NCBI GenBank assembly: GCA_963791425.1
Contig: CAWBSE010000004.1
Span: 1,151,473-1,215,472 of the forward strand
Length of the DNA stretch: 64,000 nt
Direction: 5' to 3'
Source: DATBLE01 sp963791425
Lineage (GTDB): Bacteria; Actinomycetota; Thermoleophilia; Gaiellales; Gaiellaceae
Shown here piece after piece: positions 1-9,180 of the stretch. The position numbers and the translations under genes were made by a program. The notes beneath the pieces were generated by a model, which searched no databases, had not been told where the DNA came from, and worked only from the letters and a program-made list of their open reading frames with translations. Positions within the stretch are counted from its first letter, which is position 1, and every line of letters starts with the position of its first letter.

Positions 1-2
1 CC

Positions 3-1886
3 GGTGCGGGTGCGCGCGGAACCGCGACGACAACGACCGTCCGGATGGAAGTCCTCGGCCAGGGCGAGATCGTCGACGACAAAAACCAGCTCGACTGCGG
101 GGCCGGGCACACTGTCTGCCGCGTCTCGTACTCCGGAACCGGCACGGTCACATTCAGCGAGGGAAATGAGACACCCGCCGGCTGGACGTTCTCGGACATC
201 AGCGGCTGCGCCGACCCGTGCACGCTGACGTTCGACCAGGCCGATGACGACCACGAGTTCATCGCCACCTTCGATCCAGCCCAGCCCCCCGGGACGGCGA
301 CCCTCACCATGACCGCGAACGGCAACTCCGACGGAGACGGCGGCACGGTCGAGGGCGACGACATCGACTGCCAGACCGGCGACACGTCCGACTGTACGGA
401 AGACGTGCCGGTCGGCTCGACGCTGACCATGGTCGAGACACCCGACGACGGGTTCGTCTTCACCGGCTGGACAGGCATCTGCACCGGGACCGCGCGGAGC
501 TGCACGACGATCATGAGCCAGGACAGGTCGGGAACCGCGACGTTCCGCAAGCCGCACCTGACCGTCACCGTCAACGGGAACGGAACGGTCACCGGCAACG
601 GCATCGCCTGCACGAGCGGATCGGGAACGTGCGCCGTCGATGAGGACGCCGGCGATGAGATCACGCTGACAGCAACGGTGCCGGCCGGCGGGTCGTTCAC
701 GGGCTGGGGGGGCGCCTGCAGTGGGAAGGACCTGACGTGCACCTTCACGATGACCGCCGACCGAACGGTGACGGCGAACTTCTCCGGCGGGAGCACCGCG
801 CCGACGACGTACCCGCTCAGCGCCTCGGTTGCCGGCAGCGGAACGGTCACCGGCGGCGGACTGAACTGCGGCACGGGCGCGTCGACCTGCTCCGCCAACG
901 TCAACGCCGGATCGAATGTCACGCTGACCGCGACCCCCGCGAGCGGTGAGACCTTTCGCTCCTGGGGTGGCGATTGCACCGGCAGCTCGAAGACCTGTTC
1001 CCTGACGATGAGCGCCGCGCGGAGCGTGTCCGCGACGTTCTCCGGCGGCTCGTCCGCGACGGTGGAGTTGAGCGTGACGGTGACCGGCCGTGGGACGGTG
1101 ACCGGCGGCAGCGTCACCTGCGGCAACGGCAAGGCGATCTGCACGACGAAGGTCAAGCAGGACTCCACGGTCGGACTGACGGCGACCCCAGTGTCCGGGG
1201 CGAAATTCGTGCGCTGGGGCGGCGCCTGTAGCGGCACGACGCCAACGTGCACGGTCGAGATGAGCGAGGCGAAGAAGGTGACAGCCTTGTTCCAGGGCGG
1301 GTCAGGCCAGGTGCCCACGGGCGGGGCGGCGACGCTGCGCCGCATCGGCCCCGCCGTCGTGACGAAGACGGCGTCGGGATACGCCGTCACTCTGCGCTTC
1401 CGGACAGCTGAGCGTGGACGGGCGCGGATGCGCGCGCTCCTGGTCGGCCGCGTGGAGACGGCCCTGGCTTTCACCGCCGCGCCCGGCGTGGTCACGGTCG
1501 GTCCGTTCCCGGTCGCCAAGCCAGGCTTCTACGAGTTCGAGTTGCGCCTCGGTTCGGCGACGCTCCGCTGGACAGCCTGCCTCGGCCGTTGCGGGGAGCG
1601 CGCCTCGTCGTCGCCGTTCACACTAACCCGCCGTCTCCCGACCGCGGTCGACGCCGACGCACTCTGGTCGCTGACCCTGCATTTCCGCTCGTCGCAAGCC
1701 GCCGGGGCGGTCGTTCGCATCTACCGGTCGAGGCGTCTCGTCCGCACAGTGCGGTTCCCGATCCGCGCCGGCGTGGTCGTTCCCGGAGCGCTTCTGCTGT
1801 CTCCCGGCACCTACCGCGTGGCCCTGTCTGCGACCGACGGGGTCGGACGCGTTCGGACCTTGACCTGGTACGCCTTGCTCCCCTAG
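3..1886 (+). CDS. Secreted Cys-rich InlB-type B-repeat protein, 5' partial
   Basis: The reading frame is open from the first bases of the window and the first ATG (position 45) has no signal peptide after it, so the true start lies upstream. About five repeats of 70-80 residues follow, each with the pattern GxGTVTGxG..C...C then F.GWGGxC.G...TC...M, ending in TATF or a variant. Four cysteines per repeat suggest two disulfides, fitting an extracellular protein. This matches the divergent InlB B-repeat family seen in secreted actinobacterial proteins. The last ~170 residues form a non-repeat beta-rich domain (LRRIGPAVVTKTASGYAVTL onward) that recurs in the next gene. The two genes are tandem paralogues 65 bp apart. 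Ligand or function is unknown; adhesion or cell-surface structure is inference. Confidence 0.8.
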   Translation, partial: GAGARGTATTTTVRMEVLGQGEIVDDKNQLDCGAGHTVCRVSYSGTGTVTFSEGNETPAGWTFSDISGCADPCTLTFDQADDDHEFIATFDPAQPPGTATLTMTANGNSDGDGGTVEGDDIDCQTGDTSDCTEDVPVGSTLTMVETPDDGFVFTGWTGICTGTARSCTTIMSQDRSGTATFRKPHLTVTVNGNGTVTGNGIACTSGSGTCAVDEDAGDEITLTATVPAGGSFTGWGGACSGKDLTCTFTMTADRTVTANFSGGSTAPTTYPLSASVAGSGTVTGGGLNCGTGASTCSANVNAGSNVTLTATPASGETFRSWGGDCTGSSKTCSLTMSAARSVSATFSGGSSATVELSVTVTGRGTVTGGSVTCGNGKAICTTKVKQDSTVGLTATPVSGAKFVRWGGACSGTTPTCTVEMSEAKKVTALFQGGSGQVPTGGAATLRRIGPAVVTKTASGYAVTLRFRTAERGRARMRALLVGRVETALAFTAAPGVVTVGPFPVAKPGFYEFELRLGSATLRWTACLGRCGERASSSPFTLTRRLPTAVDADALWSLTLHFRSSQAAGAVVRIYRSRRLVRTVRFPIRAGVVVPGALLLSPGTYRVALSATDGVGRVRTLTWYALLP

Positions 1887-1951
1887 GACGTCTGGCGAAT
1901 GGTCGAAATCGCGTCTATGGTGGTCTGCTCGTGGGGAGAAGGGGTAGCACT

Positions 1952-4429
1952 ATGAGGCGAGTGCTGGTGCCGCTGTTCGTGTTGACAGCGCTGATTCTGG
2001 GCGTGGTCAACGCCGGAGCGCGGTCCACCGCAACGCACACCTTGACCGTTGAGGTGATCGGGAAGGGCACCGTCAAGAGCACGCCTGGCGGCATCAACTG
2101 CGGCGGCGGAAGCTCGAAGTGCTTCGTGGCCTTCACGGACGGCGCCGCAGTCACGCTCGTCGCCAAGCCGGCGGGCGGCTGGTCGGACGGCGCCTGGAAC
2201 GACGACTGTCCCGACACAACCGCGAGTGACTGCACGCTGACCATGAGCGCCGACATGGTCGCGACTGCCAACTTCAACCCGAATTCCGGTACGACTCAGA
2301 GCACGCTGGCGGTGACCTACGCCGACGACGGCGTCGCGGCAAGCGGAGACGAAGGTGACGTCTACTCGCCCGACGCCCTGCCAAACATCGACTGCGGTAA
2401 CAAGAGCGGTGGCACGGCCTGCAGTTGGGTCGTTCCGACGGGCTCGACTCTCACGGTCCTGCAGACCCCGGACATCGGGAATGTCTTCGCTGGCTGGGGA
2501 GGGCAATGCACCGGCAAGGCAGTTTCGTGCACCGTCGAGATGAACGGTGACCGGCAGATCGGAGCGGCATGGGGCCCGGCGGCCGGCTCGAACGTGCAAC
2601 TCACGGTGAACATCACCGGCAGCGGCCAGGTCACCGGTGGCGGGATCAACTGCCCGTCGACCTGCGTTGCGAACCCGGCGTTGAACTCCGCGATCAACCT
2701 CACGGCCGAGCCGAACGACGGCCAGATCTTCACCGGTTGGACCGGCGGCTGCACGGGCTCGAACCCGACGTGCACCGTGACGATGGACAGCGACACCTCC
2801 GTCACCGCCACCTTCGCGGTCGCGAACACGCTGACCATCAACCTGGTCGGTGTCGGCAACGTCAGCGGCGGCGCCGGGGTGATCAACTGCGGCAACGGGG
2901 CGAACATCTGCTCCGGGAACTTCGCGCTGAACGCCTCCGTAACGCTCGTCGCCAGCCCGGCCACGGGCGCGACGTTCGTCAGCTGGACGGGCGCCTGCGG
3001 CGGGTCGACGACGACCTGCACCGTGTCGATGAACCAGTCGAAGAGCGTCACCGCGACGTTCACCGGCGGCCCGGCGCCGCCGACGAGCACCTTCTCACTC
3101 ACGGTCTCCGTCAGCGGCAACGGCACCGTCAGCGGCGGCGGGATCAGCTGCGGAAACGGCGCGACCACCTGCTCGAGCACCAACCACGCGGCGAACTCGA
3201 CCGTCCAGCTGCTCGCGACGCCCGTCGGCGGCGCGACCTTCGCCGGCTGGGGCGGCGGAACCTGTAGCGGCGCGATCACCACTTGCACCGTGACGTTCAA
3301 CGCGTCCAAATCCGTGACCGCGACGTTCACCGGCGGCACCAGTTCCTTCCCGCTCACCGTGTCGGTGTCCGGACCCGGCCGCGTCACGGGCACGGGGATC
3401 AGCTGCGGCAACGGCGCCACGACCTGCAGCGCGAACTTCACGGGCGGCTCGACCGGGACGCTGACCGCCGCGGCGGGCACCGGCGCCAAATTCGCCGGCT
3501 GGGGCGGCGCGTGCTCCGGCACCGCGGCCACCTGCACCGTCTCCATGACCGCCGCCAAGACCGTGTCCGCGACGTTCACGACCGCGGCGGTCGCCGGCAC
3601 GCTGACGATCAACGTCGGCGGGCGCGGCGCGGTCTCGACGCCCGCCGGATCATGCGCGAGCACCGGCCCGGCGAAGACCTGCACCCAGCACTTCAAGGCC
3701 GGCGCCGTCGTCGGGCTCACCGCCCGCCCGGCCGCCGGACAGACGTTCCTGGGCTGGAGCGGCGGCTGCACCGGCAAGAAGACGACGTGCTCGGTGAAAC
3801 TCACGACGGCACAGACCGTCTCCGCGAACTTCTCGGGCTCGGGCGGCTCCACCACTCCGCCGCCGTCGCACGCCACGCTCCGGTCGATCGGCGTACCGAT
3901 CGTCGTGAAGACGGCGCACGGCTACAACGTCACGCTGCGCTTCGTGACCACGGTCGGCGGCACTGCGCGCGTCACCGGCGTGCGAGCCGGACGGAGCGCC
4001 GTCGCCGTCTCGGCCAGGGTCGGCGCGGGCCGCGTCCGCGTCGGACCGTTCCCGGTGGCGCTCGGCGGGCTCTACACCTTCAAGATCCGGCTGGCCGGCG
4101 CGGGGCTGAACCAGGTCGCGTGCCTCGGCCGCTGCGGCCGCAACGCGCCCCCGCCGACCTTCGTACTCAGCCGCGAGGCGCCCGGCGTCACCCGCACCGG
4201 CGACGTCTGGTCGGTGACGCTGCACGCCACCGCGAACCAGATCTACGCCGGGCGGATTCGCGCCTACCGCGGCAACCGGATCCTGGTCAGCCAGCGCTTC
4301 CTCGGGCACACCGGCCGCGTCGCCTTCGGGCCGTTCCTGCTCGGGCCGGGCAACTACACGCTCAGGCTCGTCGGCGTGGACGCGTACGGCCGCACGCGCA
4401 CGCTCACCTGGATCGTCTCGCTCGCCTAG
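1952..4429 (+). CDS. Secreted Cys-rich InlB-type B-repeat protein, complete paralogue
   Basis: The 825-residue product starts at ATG 1952, chosen because a purine-rich GGGGAGAAGGGG lies just upstream and a signal peptide follows (MRRVLVPLFVLTALILGVVN, then AGA). Seven InlB-like B-repeats fill roughly residues 30-640, most with four cysteines and a GW[GT]G.C.G...TCTV core. The C-terminal ~170 residues are homologous to the end of the preceding gene (LRSIGVPIVVKTAHGYNVTL, then a CLGRCG motif). The frame is open upstream of 1952, but that stretch overlaps the neighbour's coding sequence and is not protein-like. The stop shares a CTAG tetranucleotide with the stop of the convergent gene downstream. 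Role unknown; surface or matrix protein is inference. Confidence 0.85.
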   Translation: MRRVLVPLFVLTALILGVVNAGARSTATHTLTVEVIGKGTVKSTPGGINCGGGSSKCFVAFTDGAAVTLVAKPAGGWSDGAWNDDCPDTTASDCTLTMSADMVATANFNPNSGTTQSTLAVTYADDGVAASGDEGDVYSPDALPNIDCGNKSGGTACSWVVPTGSTLTVLQTPDIGNVFAGWGGQCTGKAVSCTVEMNGDRQIGAAWGPAAGSNVQLTVNITGSGQVTGGGINCPSTCVANPALNSAINLTAEPNDGQIFTGWTGGCTGSNPTCTVTMDSDTSVTATFAVANTLTINLVGVGNVSGGAGVINCGNGANICSGNFALNASVTLVASPATGATFVSWTGACGGSTTTCTVSMNQSKSVTATFTGGPAPPTSTFSLTVSVSGNGTVSGGGISCGNGATTCSSTNHAANSTVQLLATPVGGATFAGWGGGTCSGAITTCTVTFNASKSVTATFTGGTSSFPLTVSVSGPGRVTGTGISCGNGATTCSANFTGGSTGTLTAAAGTGAKFAGWGGACSGTAATCTVSMTAAKTVSATFTTAAVAGTLTINVGGRGAVSTPAGSCASTGPAKTCTQHFKAGAVVGLTARPAAGQTFLGWSGGCTGKKTTCSVKLTTAQTVSANFSGSGGSTTPPPSHATLRSIGVPIVVKTAHGYNVTLRFVTTVGGTARVTGVRAGRSAVAVSARVGAGRVRVGPFPVALGGLYTFKIRLAGAGLNQVACLGRCGRNAPPPTFVLSREAPGVTRTGDVWSVTLHATANQIYAGRIRAYRGNRILVSQRFLGHTGRVAFGPFLLGPGNYTLRLVGVDAYGRTRTLTWIVSLA

Positions 4430-5877
4430 CGCGAGGTCTGGCGCTGCACCGGGCCGGCAGAGCGGGTGACGACCGGCGCTTCGACCACCGTCGGCACATG
4501 ATGCGACGCCGCTGACGGCGTGATCCCGGCCGAGGCCGTGTACATCGAGACGGCGCAGTCCGGCGTCGCCGTCTCGCAGTCGGGACCGCCGGCGGTCGGC
4601 ACGGTGCCGATCACGAACACCGGGAAGACCTTGCCGCCGGCGAACGAGGCCGACACGTAGTCGCCGACCATCCGCCCCTGCGACGTCTGCGGCAGCCACG
4701 ACATCGTCATCGGCCCGGCGAGCTGCACGCGCGCGCTCCAGTGCGATCCGCCGTCGATGGACGACACGAAGCCGACGTTCAGCTCGCAGCTCGAGCAGTC
4801 GGTGTCGGTGAAGTAGTGATAGACGAGGCCGAGCCGGGTCGTCTTGCCCGACGTCGTCGGGTCGACCGCCAGCCCCGGGATGAAGTCGTCCTCGATGCCG
4901 TTCTTGGCCGCGATCGGGATGCGCTTCGGGCCTGACCACGAGCTGCCCTTCAGCACGCTGAAGACGATGTCGTTGGCCGAGCACTTCTTGCGGAAGCGGC
5001 AGTCCGCCCAGGCGACGAACACGCGCCCCGAGCCGTCGATCTCGGCCGTCGGCAGCGGCCCGCCGCGGATGTCGCCCGCGTCGACGTGCGACAGGACGTT
5101 GGCGATGCGCTTGGGCTTCTTCCAGGTGGCGCCACCGTCCTTGGAGGTGTAGGCGAGCAGCCGTGTCTCGAACCCGTCGTTGATCGGCATGACGATCGTC
5201 CCGTTCGGCTGCACGACCGGCTGGCCGCCGATCACGTCCTGCTCGGGAAACGCGCCCTCTGCCCAGGTCGCGCCGCCGTCGCGCGTGTAGGCGACATGCA
5301 CCTGGTTGTTGAGGCCGAAGTCGTCGTACTGCACGTAGCACGAGCCGTAGAAGGAGCTCGTCGGCGTGTTGTCGCAGACGATCCAGTCCTTGTCGAAGTC
5401 CGAGAGGCCGGTCGCAGCCGCCGCCACGACGGGATTGCTCCAGGTCAGGCCGTCGCTCGACGTATTGACGATCGCCGCGACGCCGGTGATGTTCACATCG
5501 AGCGCCAGCGACGCGATCATCCATTTTCCGTGCATCGCGTCGTAGGCGACCGACGGATCGGTCAGCCGCGCGTACGGCCCGGGCGGAGTCGAGTACGTCG
5601 TCGTCCCCGGCAGGGCGCCGCTCGTCCAGCTGCCGCCGGTGTTCGTCGACGTCGCCCACTCGATGTTCGACGCGCCGCCGTCGTAGAAGCGGCCCGCCTG
5701 GACGGCGGCGACGATGGTCGATCCGAACGCGAACGAATCGGGCTCGACGAGCGCCCTGTGCTGGCTCGTCGGGTTCACGTACGGGTCGGTGGCGATCTGC
5801 GTCAGCCCGACGGCCGACGAGCCGGTGGCCGCGAGCACCGCGGCGACGACGAGACCTGCGAGCACGACCCTCCCCAT
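4426..5877 (-). CDS. Exported Asp-box (sialidase-like/BNR) repeat protein
   Basis: The 483-residue product begins with a signal peptide (MGRVVLAGLVVAAVLAATGSS). It carries at least five Asp-box-like motifs of the form S.DGG..W: STNTGGSWTSG, SSDGLTW, TRDGGATW, SKDGGATWKKP and SIDGGSHWS. Such motifs mark sialidase-type six-bladed propellers. No sialidase arginine triad can be assigned with confidence, so the enzyme activity is open; many Asp-box proteins are not sialidases. Several paired cysteines (for example CRFRKKC and DCSSCE) fit an extracellular fold. The gene is convergent with the InlB-repeat protein, sharing CTAG as overlapping stops. Confidence 0.75.
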   Translation of the reverse strand: MGRVVLAGLVVAAVLAATGSSAVGLTQIATDPYVNPTSQHRALVEPDSFAFGSTIVAAVQAGRFYDGGASNIEWATSTNTGGSWTSGALPGTTTYSTPPGPYARLTDPSVAYDAMHGKWMIASLALDVNITGVAAIVNTSSDGLTWSNPVVAAAATGLSDFDKDWIVCDNTPTSSFYGSCYVQYDDFGLNNQVHVAYTRDGGATWAEGAFPEQDVIGGQPVVQPNGTIVMPINDGFETRLLAYTSKDGGATWKKPKRIANVLSHVDAGDIRGGPLPTAEIDGSGRVFVAWADCRFRKKCSANDIVFSVLKGSSWSGPKRIPIAAKNGIEDDFIPGLAVDPTTSGKTTRLGLVYHYFTDTDCSSCELNVGFVSSIDGGSHWSARVQLAGPMTMSWLPQTSQGRMVGDYVSASFAGGKVFPVFVIGTVPTAGGPDCETATPDCAVSMYTASAGITPSAASHHVPTVVEAPVVTRSAGPVQRQTSR

Positions 5878-5889
5878 GCGGGCGACAGG

Positions 5890-7082
5890 TTAGCCGTGAT
5901 CGTGGCAGTGGTGCTCGTGTCCGCCGGCCGGCCCGGACGGCGTGTTCATCATCCGCAGCATCCGGATCCCGCCGCCGCGCCGGAAGTAGCGCCACGCGAG
6001 CACGGCCGCGATTACGAGGAACACGATGTTGAGGTAGGTCGTGTAGTTCAGGTGACGCTGGCGGTCTCGACCTTCGCGTTGCGGTCGGTCGGGACGATGC
6101 CGAATGCCTGGAAGAGGAGCTCGACCGCGAGGCCGGCGGAGACCATGGCCACGTACAGCACCGACGCGAGCAGGGCGGCCATCTTCAGGCCGTAGTACTT
6201 GCGATAGATGTTCAGGATCGGCGCGATGATCAGGTCGCCGAAGATGAAGGCGATCACGCCGCCGAAGCTGATCCCACCGTTCCAGAGCACCGCCGCGAGC
6301 GGGATGTTCCCGATCGAGCAGACGAAGCTGAGAACGGCGACGAGGGGGCCGATCACGGGGCCCCACACCTTGGCTGCGGTCGGGTGGTCGACGAGGAACA
6401 GCGACTGCCACCACGACTCCGGCACCCAGGCGGCGAGCGCGCCGGCGACGAGCAGGCCGATTGCGAGGTCGCGCCAGAGCGCCGCCCAGTCCATGACGAA
6501 GTAGTCGGCGGTCGAGGTGAAGCCGCGCGGCGTCTTCAGGCGCTGCCACCACGATCCCTCGCCGCCGGCGGACATGTCCATCTCGGCGTGGCCCTCCATC
6601 GAGCCGACCAGCCCCTTGTTCGCCTGGTCGCGCGCATCGGCGACGAGCTTGCGCTGGAGGAAGATCCGGAACCCGACGGCGACGACCATGATCATCAGCG
6701 GGCCGCCGATGAACTCGCCCAGGACGAACTCCCATCCGAGCAGCAGGGCGATCACGATCCCGAGCTCGAAGACGAGGTTCGTCGAGGCGATCTGGAACGC
6801 GATCGCGGCGGTGAAATCGGCGCCACGGCGGAAGAGCGACCGGGCGAGCGCGACCGCCGCGTACGAGCACGACGAGGACGCCGCGCCGAGGCCCGTCGCG
6901 ACGGCGAGCGTCCGCGGTGAGTCGTCCGGCATCAGCCGCCGCATCTCCTTCTTCGAGACGACGGCCTGCACGATCCCCGACAGCGTGAAGCCGAGGATCA
7001 GCGCCCAGAGGATCTCCCAGAACATGCCGAACGAGAACGACAGCGCGTCGGTGATCTCGGCCCAGACGTCGACTGCGAGCAT
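5890..7082 (-). CDS. Copper-linked permease of the ArsP_1/DUF318 family, frameshifted near its C-terminus
   Basis: The intact 344-residue frame (stop at 6048) has about eight membrane segments and the family motifs ASSSCSYAA and FVCSIGNIPLAAVLWNGG with paired cysteines. ArsP_1 (PF03773) permeases export metals or organoarsenicals. The frame stops after ETASVT at a TGA, but the next frame continues with NYTTYLNIVFLVIAAVLAW, a last membrane helix, and a His-rich tail HEHHCHDHG ending at 5890. Adding one G (TGA to TGGA) restores VTWNYTT, so either one base is missing or a -1 shift occurs. The start overlaps the csoR stop as TGATG, implying translational coupling and control by CsoR. Copper is the inferred substrate; other metals are possible. 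Confidence 0.8.
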
Positions 7083-7372
7083 CAGCGCGTGCGGGCGAAG
7101 CGGCGGACTGCGTCGAGCAGCTCGCCGGTCTTCGCGTCGATTTCGTCGGGGTCGCCGGACGTCAGCGCGCCGGCCACGCAGTGCGTGACGTGGTCGTCGA
7201 GGATCTCCAGCGCGACCGACTCGAGCGCCGTCGAGACGGCGGCGATCTGCGTGAGGATGTCGATGCAGTACCTCTCGTCGACGACCATCTTCTCGACGCC
7301 GCGAACCTGGCCCTCGATCCGGTGAAGCCGCTTGACCAGCGCATCCTTCGAGGCGACGTAGCCGTGGGCCAT
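7082..7372 (-). CDS. csoR: CsoR-type copper-sensing repressor
   Basis: The 96-residue all-helical protein belongs to the CsoR/RcnR family (DUF156). It carries Cys36, His61 and Cys65 (RYCID and DHVTHCV), the same numbering as the Cu(I) ligands of Mycobacterium tuberculosis CsoR. In the family, Cu(I) binding releases DNA. A perfect palindrome ending in GGGGTAT arms lies 13 bp upstream of the ATG, so it probably represses its own promoter and the permease, whose ATG overlaps its TGA. The usual partner, the CopA P-type ATPase, is not in this window; the partner here is a DUF318 permease. Confidence 0.9.
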   Translation of the reverse strand: MAHGYVASKDALVKRLHRIEGQVRGVEKMVVDERYCIDILTQIAAVSTALESVALEILDDHVTHCVAGALTSGDPDEIDAKTGELLDAVRRFARTR

Positions 7373-7384
7373 CTCGTCTCCAGT

Positions 7385-7401
7385 ATACCCCAGTGGGGTA
7401 T
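7385..7401. promoter_or_regulatory. CsoR operator palindrome
   Basis: ATACCCC-AGT-GGGGTAT is a perfect inverted repeat of two 7-bp arms around a 3-bp centre. It has the G-tract/TAT arms typical of CsoR operators and sits between the broken gene at 7401-7919 and the csoR start at 7372. It most likely overlaps the csoR promoter. Confidence 0.85.
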
Positions 7402-7919
7402 CAGCGGAACGTGAAGCTGTCGAGCATCGCGTCGGCGGTGCGCGCCTGCGCCGCGGGGACCCAGACCTGGGCGAGCGCGAACCCCTGGATCTCCCCGCCC
7501 GGGTGCGAGATCGCGATCAGACCGTGCACCGGGTAGGGGTTGCCCGCGCTCTTCGCGACGTACCGGACCCACCAGCGGTCGAGCTTCCGCTTCGAGATCG
7601 CGCCCTTCGGCAGGATGTTCCCCGGCGCGGGCCGGCAGCCGGTCCCCTTGAGGATGCTTCTACTGCTCGACGCAGCCGACGCACGCACTGACCTCGACCT
7701 TCAGCTTGCTGCGCGCGTCCGCCGGGCTCGTCCAGAACTCCGTCGAGTGGTCGGACGGATAGGTGGCGTCGCGGTAGCGCCAGGTCGCGGGTTACCTTGA
7801 CCCGGAAGCCCGCCTGGTGGGACGTCCGCCAGACCAGCCCGTCGCCGGCAAGGACCGCGCCCGCCAGGACGGCCGCGCCGACCAGTGCCGCACCGACGGT
7901 GAGCGCCCCGGGCGCTCAC
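7401..7919 (-). pseudogene. Exported protein of unknown function, broken by three apparent one-base insertions
   Basis: Three overlapping frames together read as one protein. GTG 7919 overlaps the upstream TGA as GTGA. With one G removed from the GGGG run at 7906-7909, the frame gives a signal or membrane segment (ALTVGAALVGAAVLAGAVLA). Dropping one base near 7783 gives WRYRDATYPSDHSTEFW and KLKVEVSACVGC. Dropping another near 7670 leads into GTGCRPAPGNILPKGAI and ends in ADAMLDSFTFR. All three are extra bases. The corrected product of about 170 residues would be exported, with a CVGC motif. It follows DUF899 and its stop overlaps the CsoR operator. I do not recognise the family. Confidence 0.55.
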
Positions 7920-8620
7920 CGCTCGGCGTACTCGTCGTGCCGCTCCACCCACCACTGCGGGCTGAACCCTGCTTCCCCACGCCCGCCGGGCGTCAGGTCG
8001 ATGTAGTTGTAGGCGGTGTTGAGCAGGTCGATGCCGCGCGCGTACGCGGAGTACGTGTGGAACAGCGCACCGTCCTCGTCGAACGCGAAGACGCTCATCC
8101 CCTCGCGGTCGGCCAGCCCGGGCGCGATCGTGCCGTAGTTGTAGACCGGCTTGTCGTAGTCGGCGGGCTCGAAGTAGACGCCGAAGTCGGCGTTGAAGTC
8201 GTTGCGGCCCGACGAGACCCAGGTGAAGCCCCAGCCCATCCGCTCGCGGTAGGCCTCGATCTTCTCCAGCGGCGCTCTCGAGGCGGCGATCATGGTGATG
8301 TCGCGCGCCTGCAGGTGGACGACGACCGGGTCGAAGCTGTCGGCCCAGAACGAGCAGTGCTTGCAGCCGGCGTCGGCCTCCGGATCGAACATGAAGTGGT
8401 AGACGACCAGCTGGTCGCGGCCGTCGAAGAGGTCGACCAGCGTCCGCGGCCCGCCGGGCGCGTCGAAGAGGTACTCCTTCTCGACGGGCTCCCATGGGAG
8501 GTCGTGGCGCAGCCGGGTCAGCTCGTCCCGCAGCCGGGTGAACTCCTTCTCCTTCGCGAGCAGCAGACGCCTCGCCTCGACCCACTCGTCGTGGGCGGCG
8601 ACGGTGTGAACTCCGGGCAC
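7916..8620 (-). CDS. DUF899 thioredoxin-like protein
   Basis: The 234-residue protein matches the DUF899 family by WVEARRLLLAKEKEFTRLRDEL near the start, FDPEADAGCKHCSFWAD, FTWVSSGRNDFNADFGV, and YNYIDLTPGGR near the end. The GCKHCSFW segment occupies the position of a thioredoxin-fold active loop, but no enzymatic activity is established for the family. GTG 8620 was chosen because an AGGAGG lies five bases upstream; the frame is open further upstream without a protein-like sequence. The stop overlaps the GTG of the broken gene downstream, suggesting an operon. Confidence 0.85.
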   Translation of the reverse strand: MPGVHTVAAHDEWVEARRLLLAKEKEFTRLRDELTRLRHDLPWEPVEKEYLFDAPGGPRTLVDLFDGRDQLVVYHFMFDPEADAGCKHCSFWADSFDPVVVHLQARDITMIAASRAPLEKIEAYRERMGWGFTWVSSGRNDFNADFGVYFEPADYDKPVYNYGTIAPGLADREGMSVFAFDEDGALFHTYSAYARGIDLLNTAYNYIDLTPGGRGEAGFSPQWWVERHDEYAER

Positions 8621-8649
8621 GGCGACCTCCTGACGGTCGGCGGAACCAA

Positions 8650-8685
8650 GGCTCCGCGGGAGAACTGGGGCTCTCCCGCGGAGCC
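8650..8685 (-). terminator. Strong hairpin terminator
   Basis: A perfect 14-bp stem (GGCTCCGCGGGAGA paired with its complement) surrounds an 8-nt loop. It lies directly after the membrane protein gene that ends at 8704 and before the DUF899 gene, as expected for a terminator separating the two units. Confidence 0.75.
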
Positions 8686-8703
8686 TACTGCCCTGGTAAA
8701 GCG

Positions 8704-9105
8704 CTACGCAGCCGCCGATGTGGCTTCGTGCCACTTCGCAGTCAGCGCGTAGAGCACGATGATCTGCAGTGCGACCACGATCAGCACCCAGACCGAGGCG
8801 TTGCTGGTGCCCAGGAATCCGAGCTGGCCGAGCAGGTTGGCGGCGATCACGATGATCGCAACCCACCGTGCCCAACCCGCTCCGCCCACCAGGCCGAGCC
8901 CGACGAGGAAGAGCACAACCCCGCCGATCATCATCAGCCAGCCCCAGGTCTGCACGTTGAAGATGATCAGACCGTTGCCGCTGAACGCGTAGTAGCTCTT
9001 TCGGATGACCGCGATCAGTCCCTGGAAGAAGTCGATCGAGCCGATGATCAACAGCAGCAGACCGGTAAAGCCGATCCAGCCGCTCCAGGCTTTGGATGAA
9101 GCCAC
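8704..9105 (-). CDS. Four-helix membrane protein (DUF7144-like)
   Basis: The 133-residue protein has four hydrophobic segments (for example FTGLLLLIIGSIDFFQGLIA, MMIGGVVLFLVGLGLVGG and VWVLIVVALQIIVLYALTA) and short loops. It resembles small actinobacterial membrane proteins grouped as DUF7144, which have no known role. It stands alone, with a strong hairpin terminator just downstream. Confidence 0.8.
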   Translation of the reverse strand: MASSKAWSGWIGFTGLLLLIIGSIDFFQGLIAVIRKSYYAFSGNGLIIFNVQTWGWLMMIGGVVLFLVGLGLVGGAGWARWVAIIVIAANLLGQLGFLGTSNASVWVLIVVALQIIVLYALTAKWHEATSAAA

Positions 9106-9180
9106 CTCTACCTCCCTGTCTGAGGACGTTGAGGCGAGTATGACGTGGGTATCAGTCGGCGCAAGGCCGAGCGCCCTCTG

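Noticed and set aside
2362..3876. A 504-codon open frame antisense to the second InlB-repeat gene
   Set aside because: It is a by-product of repetitive, GC-biased codons on the other strand; the plus strand has a signal peptide, regular repeats and a clear domain.
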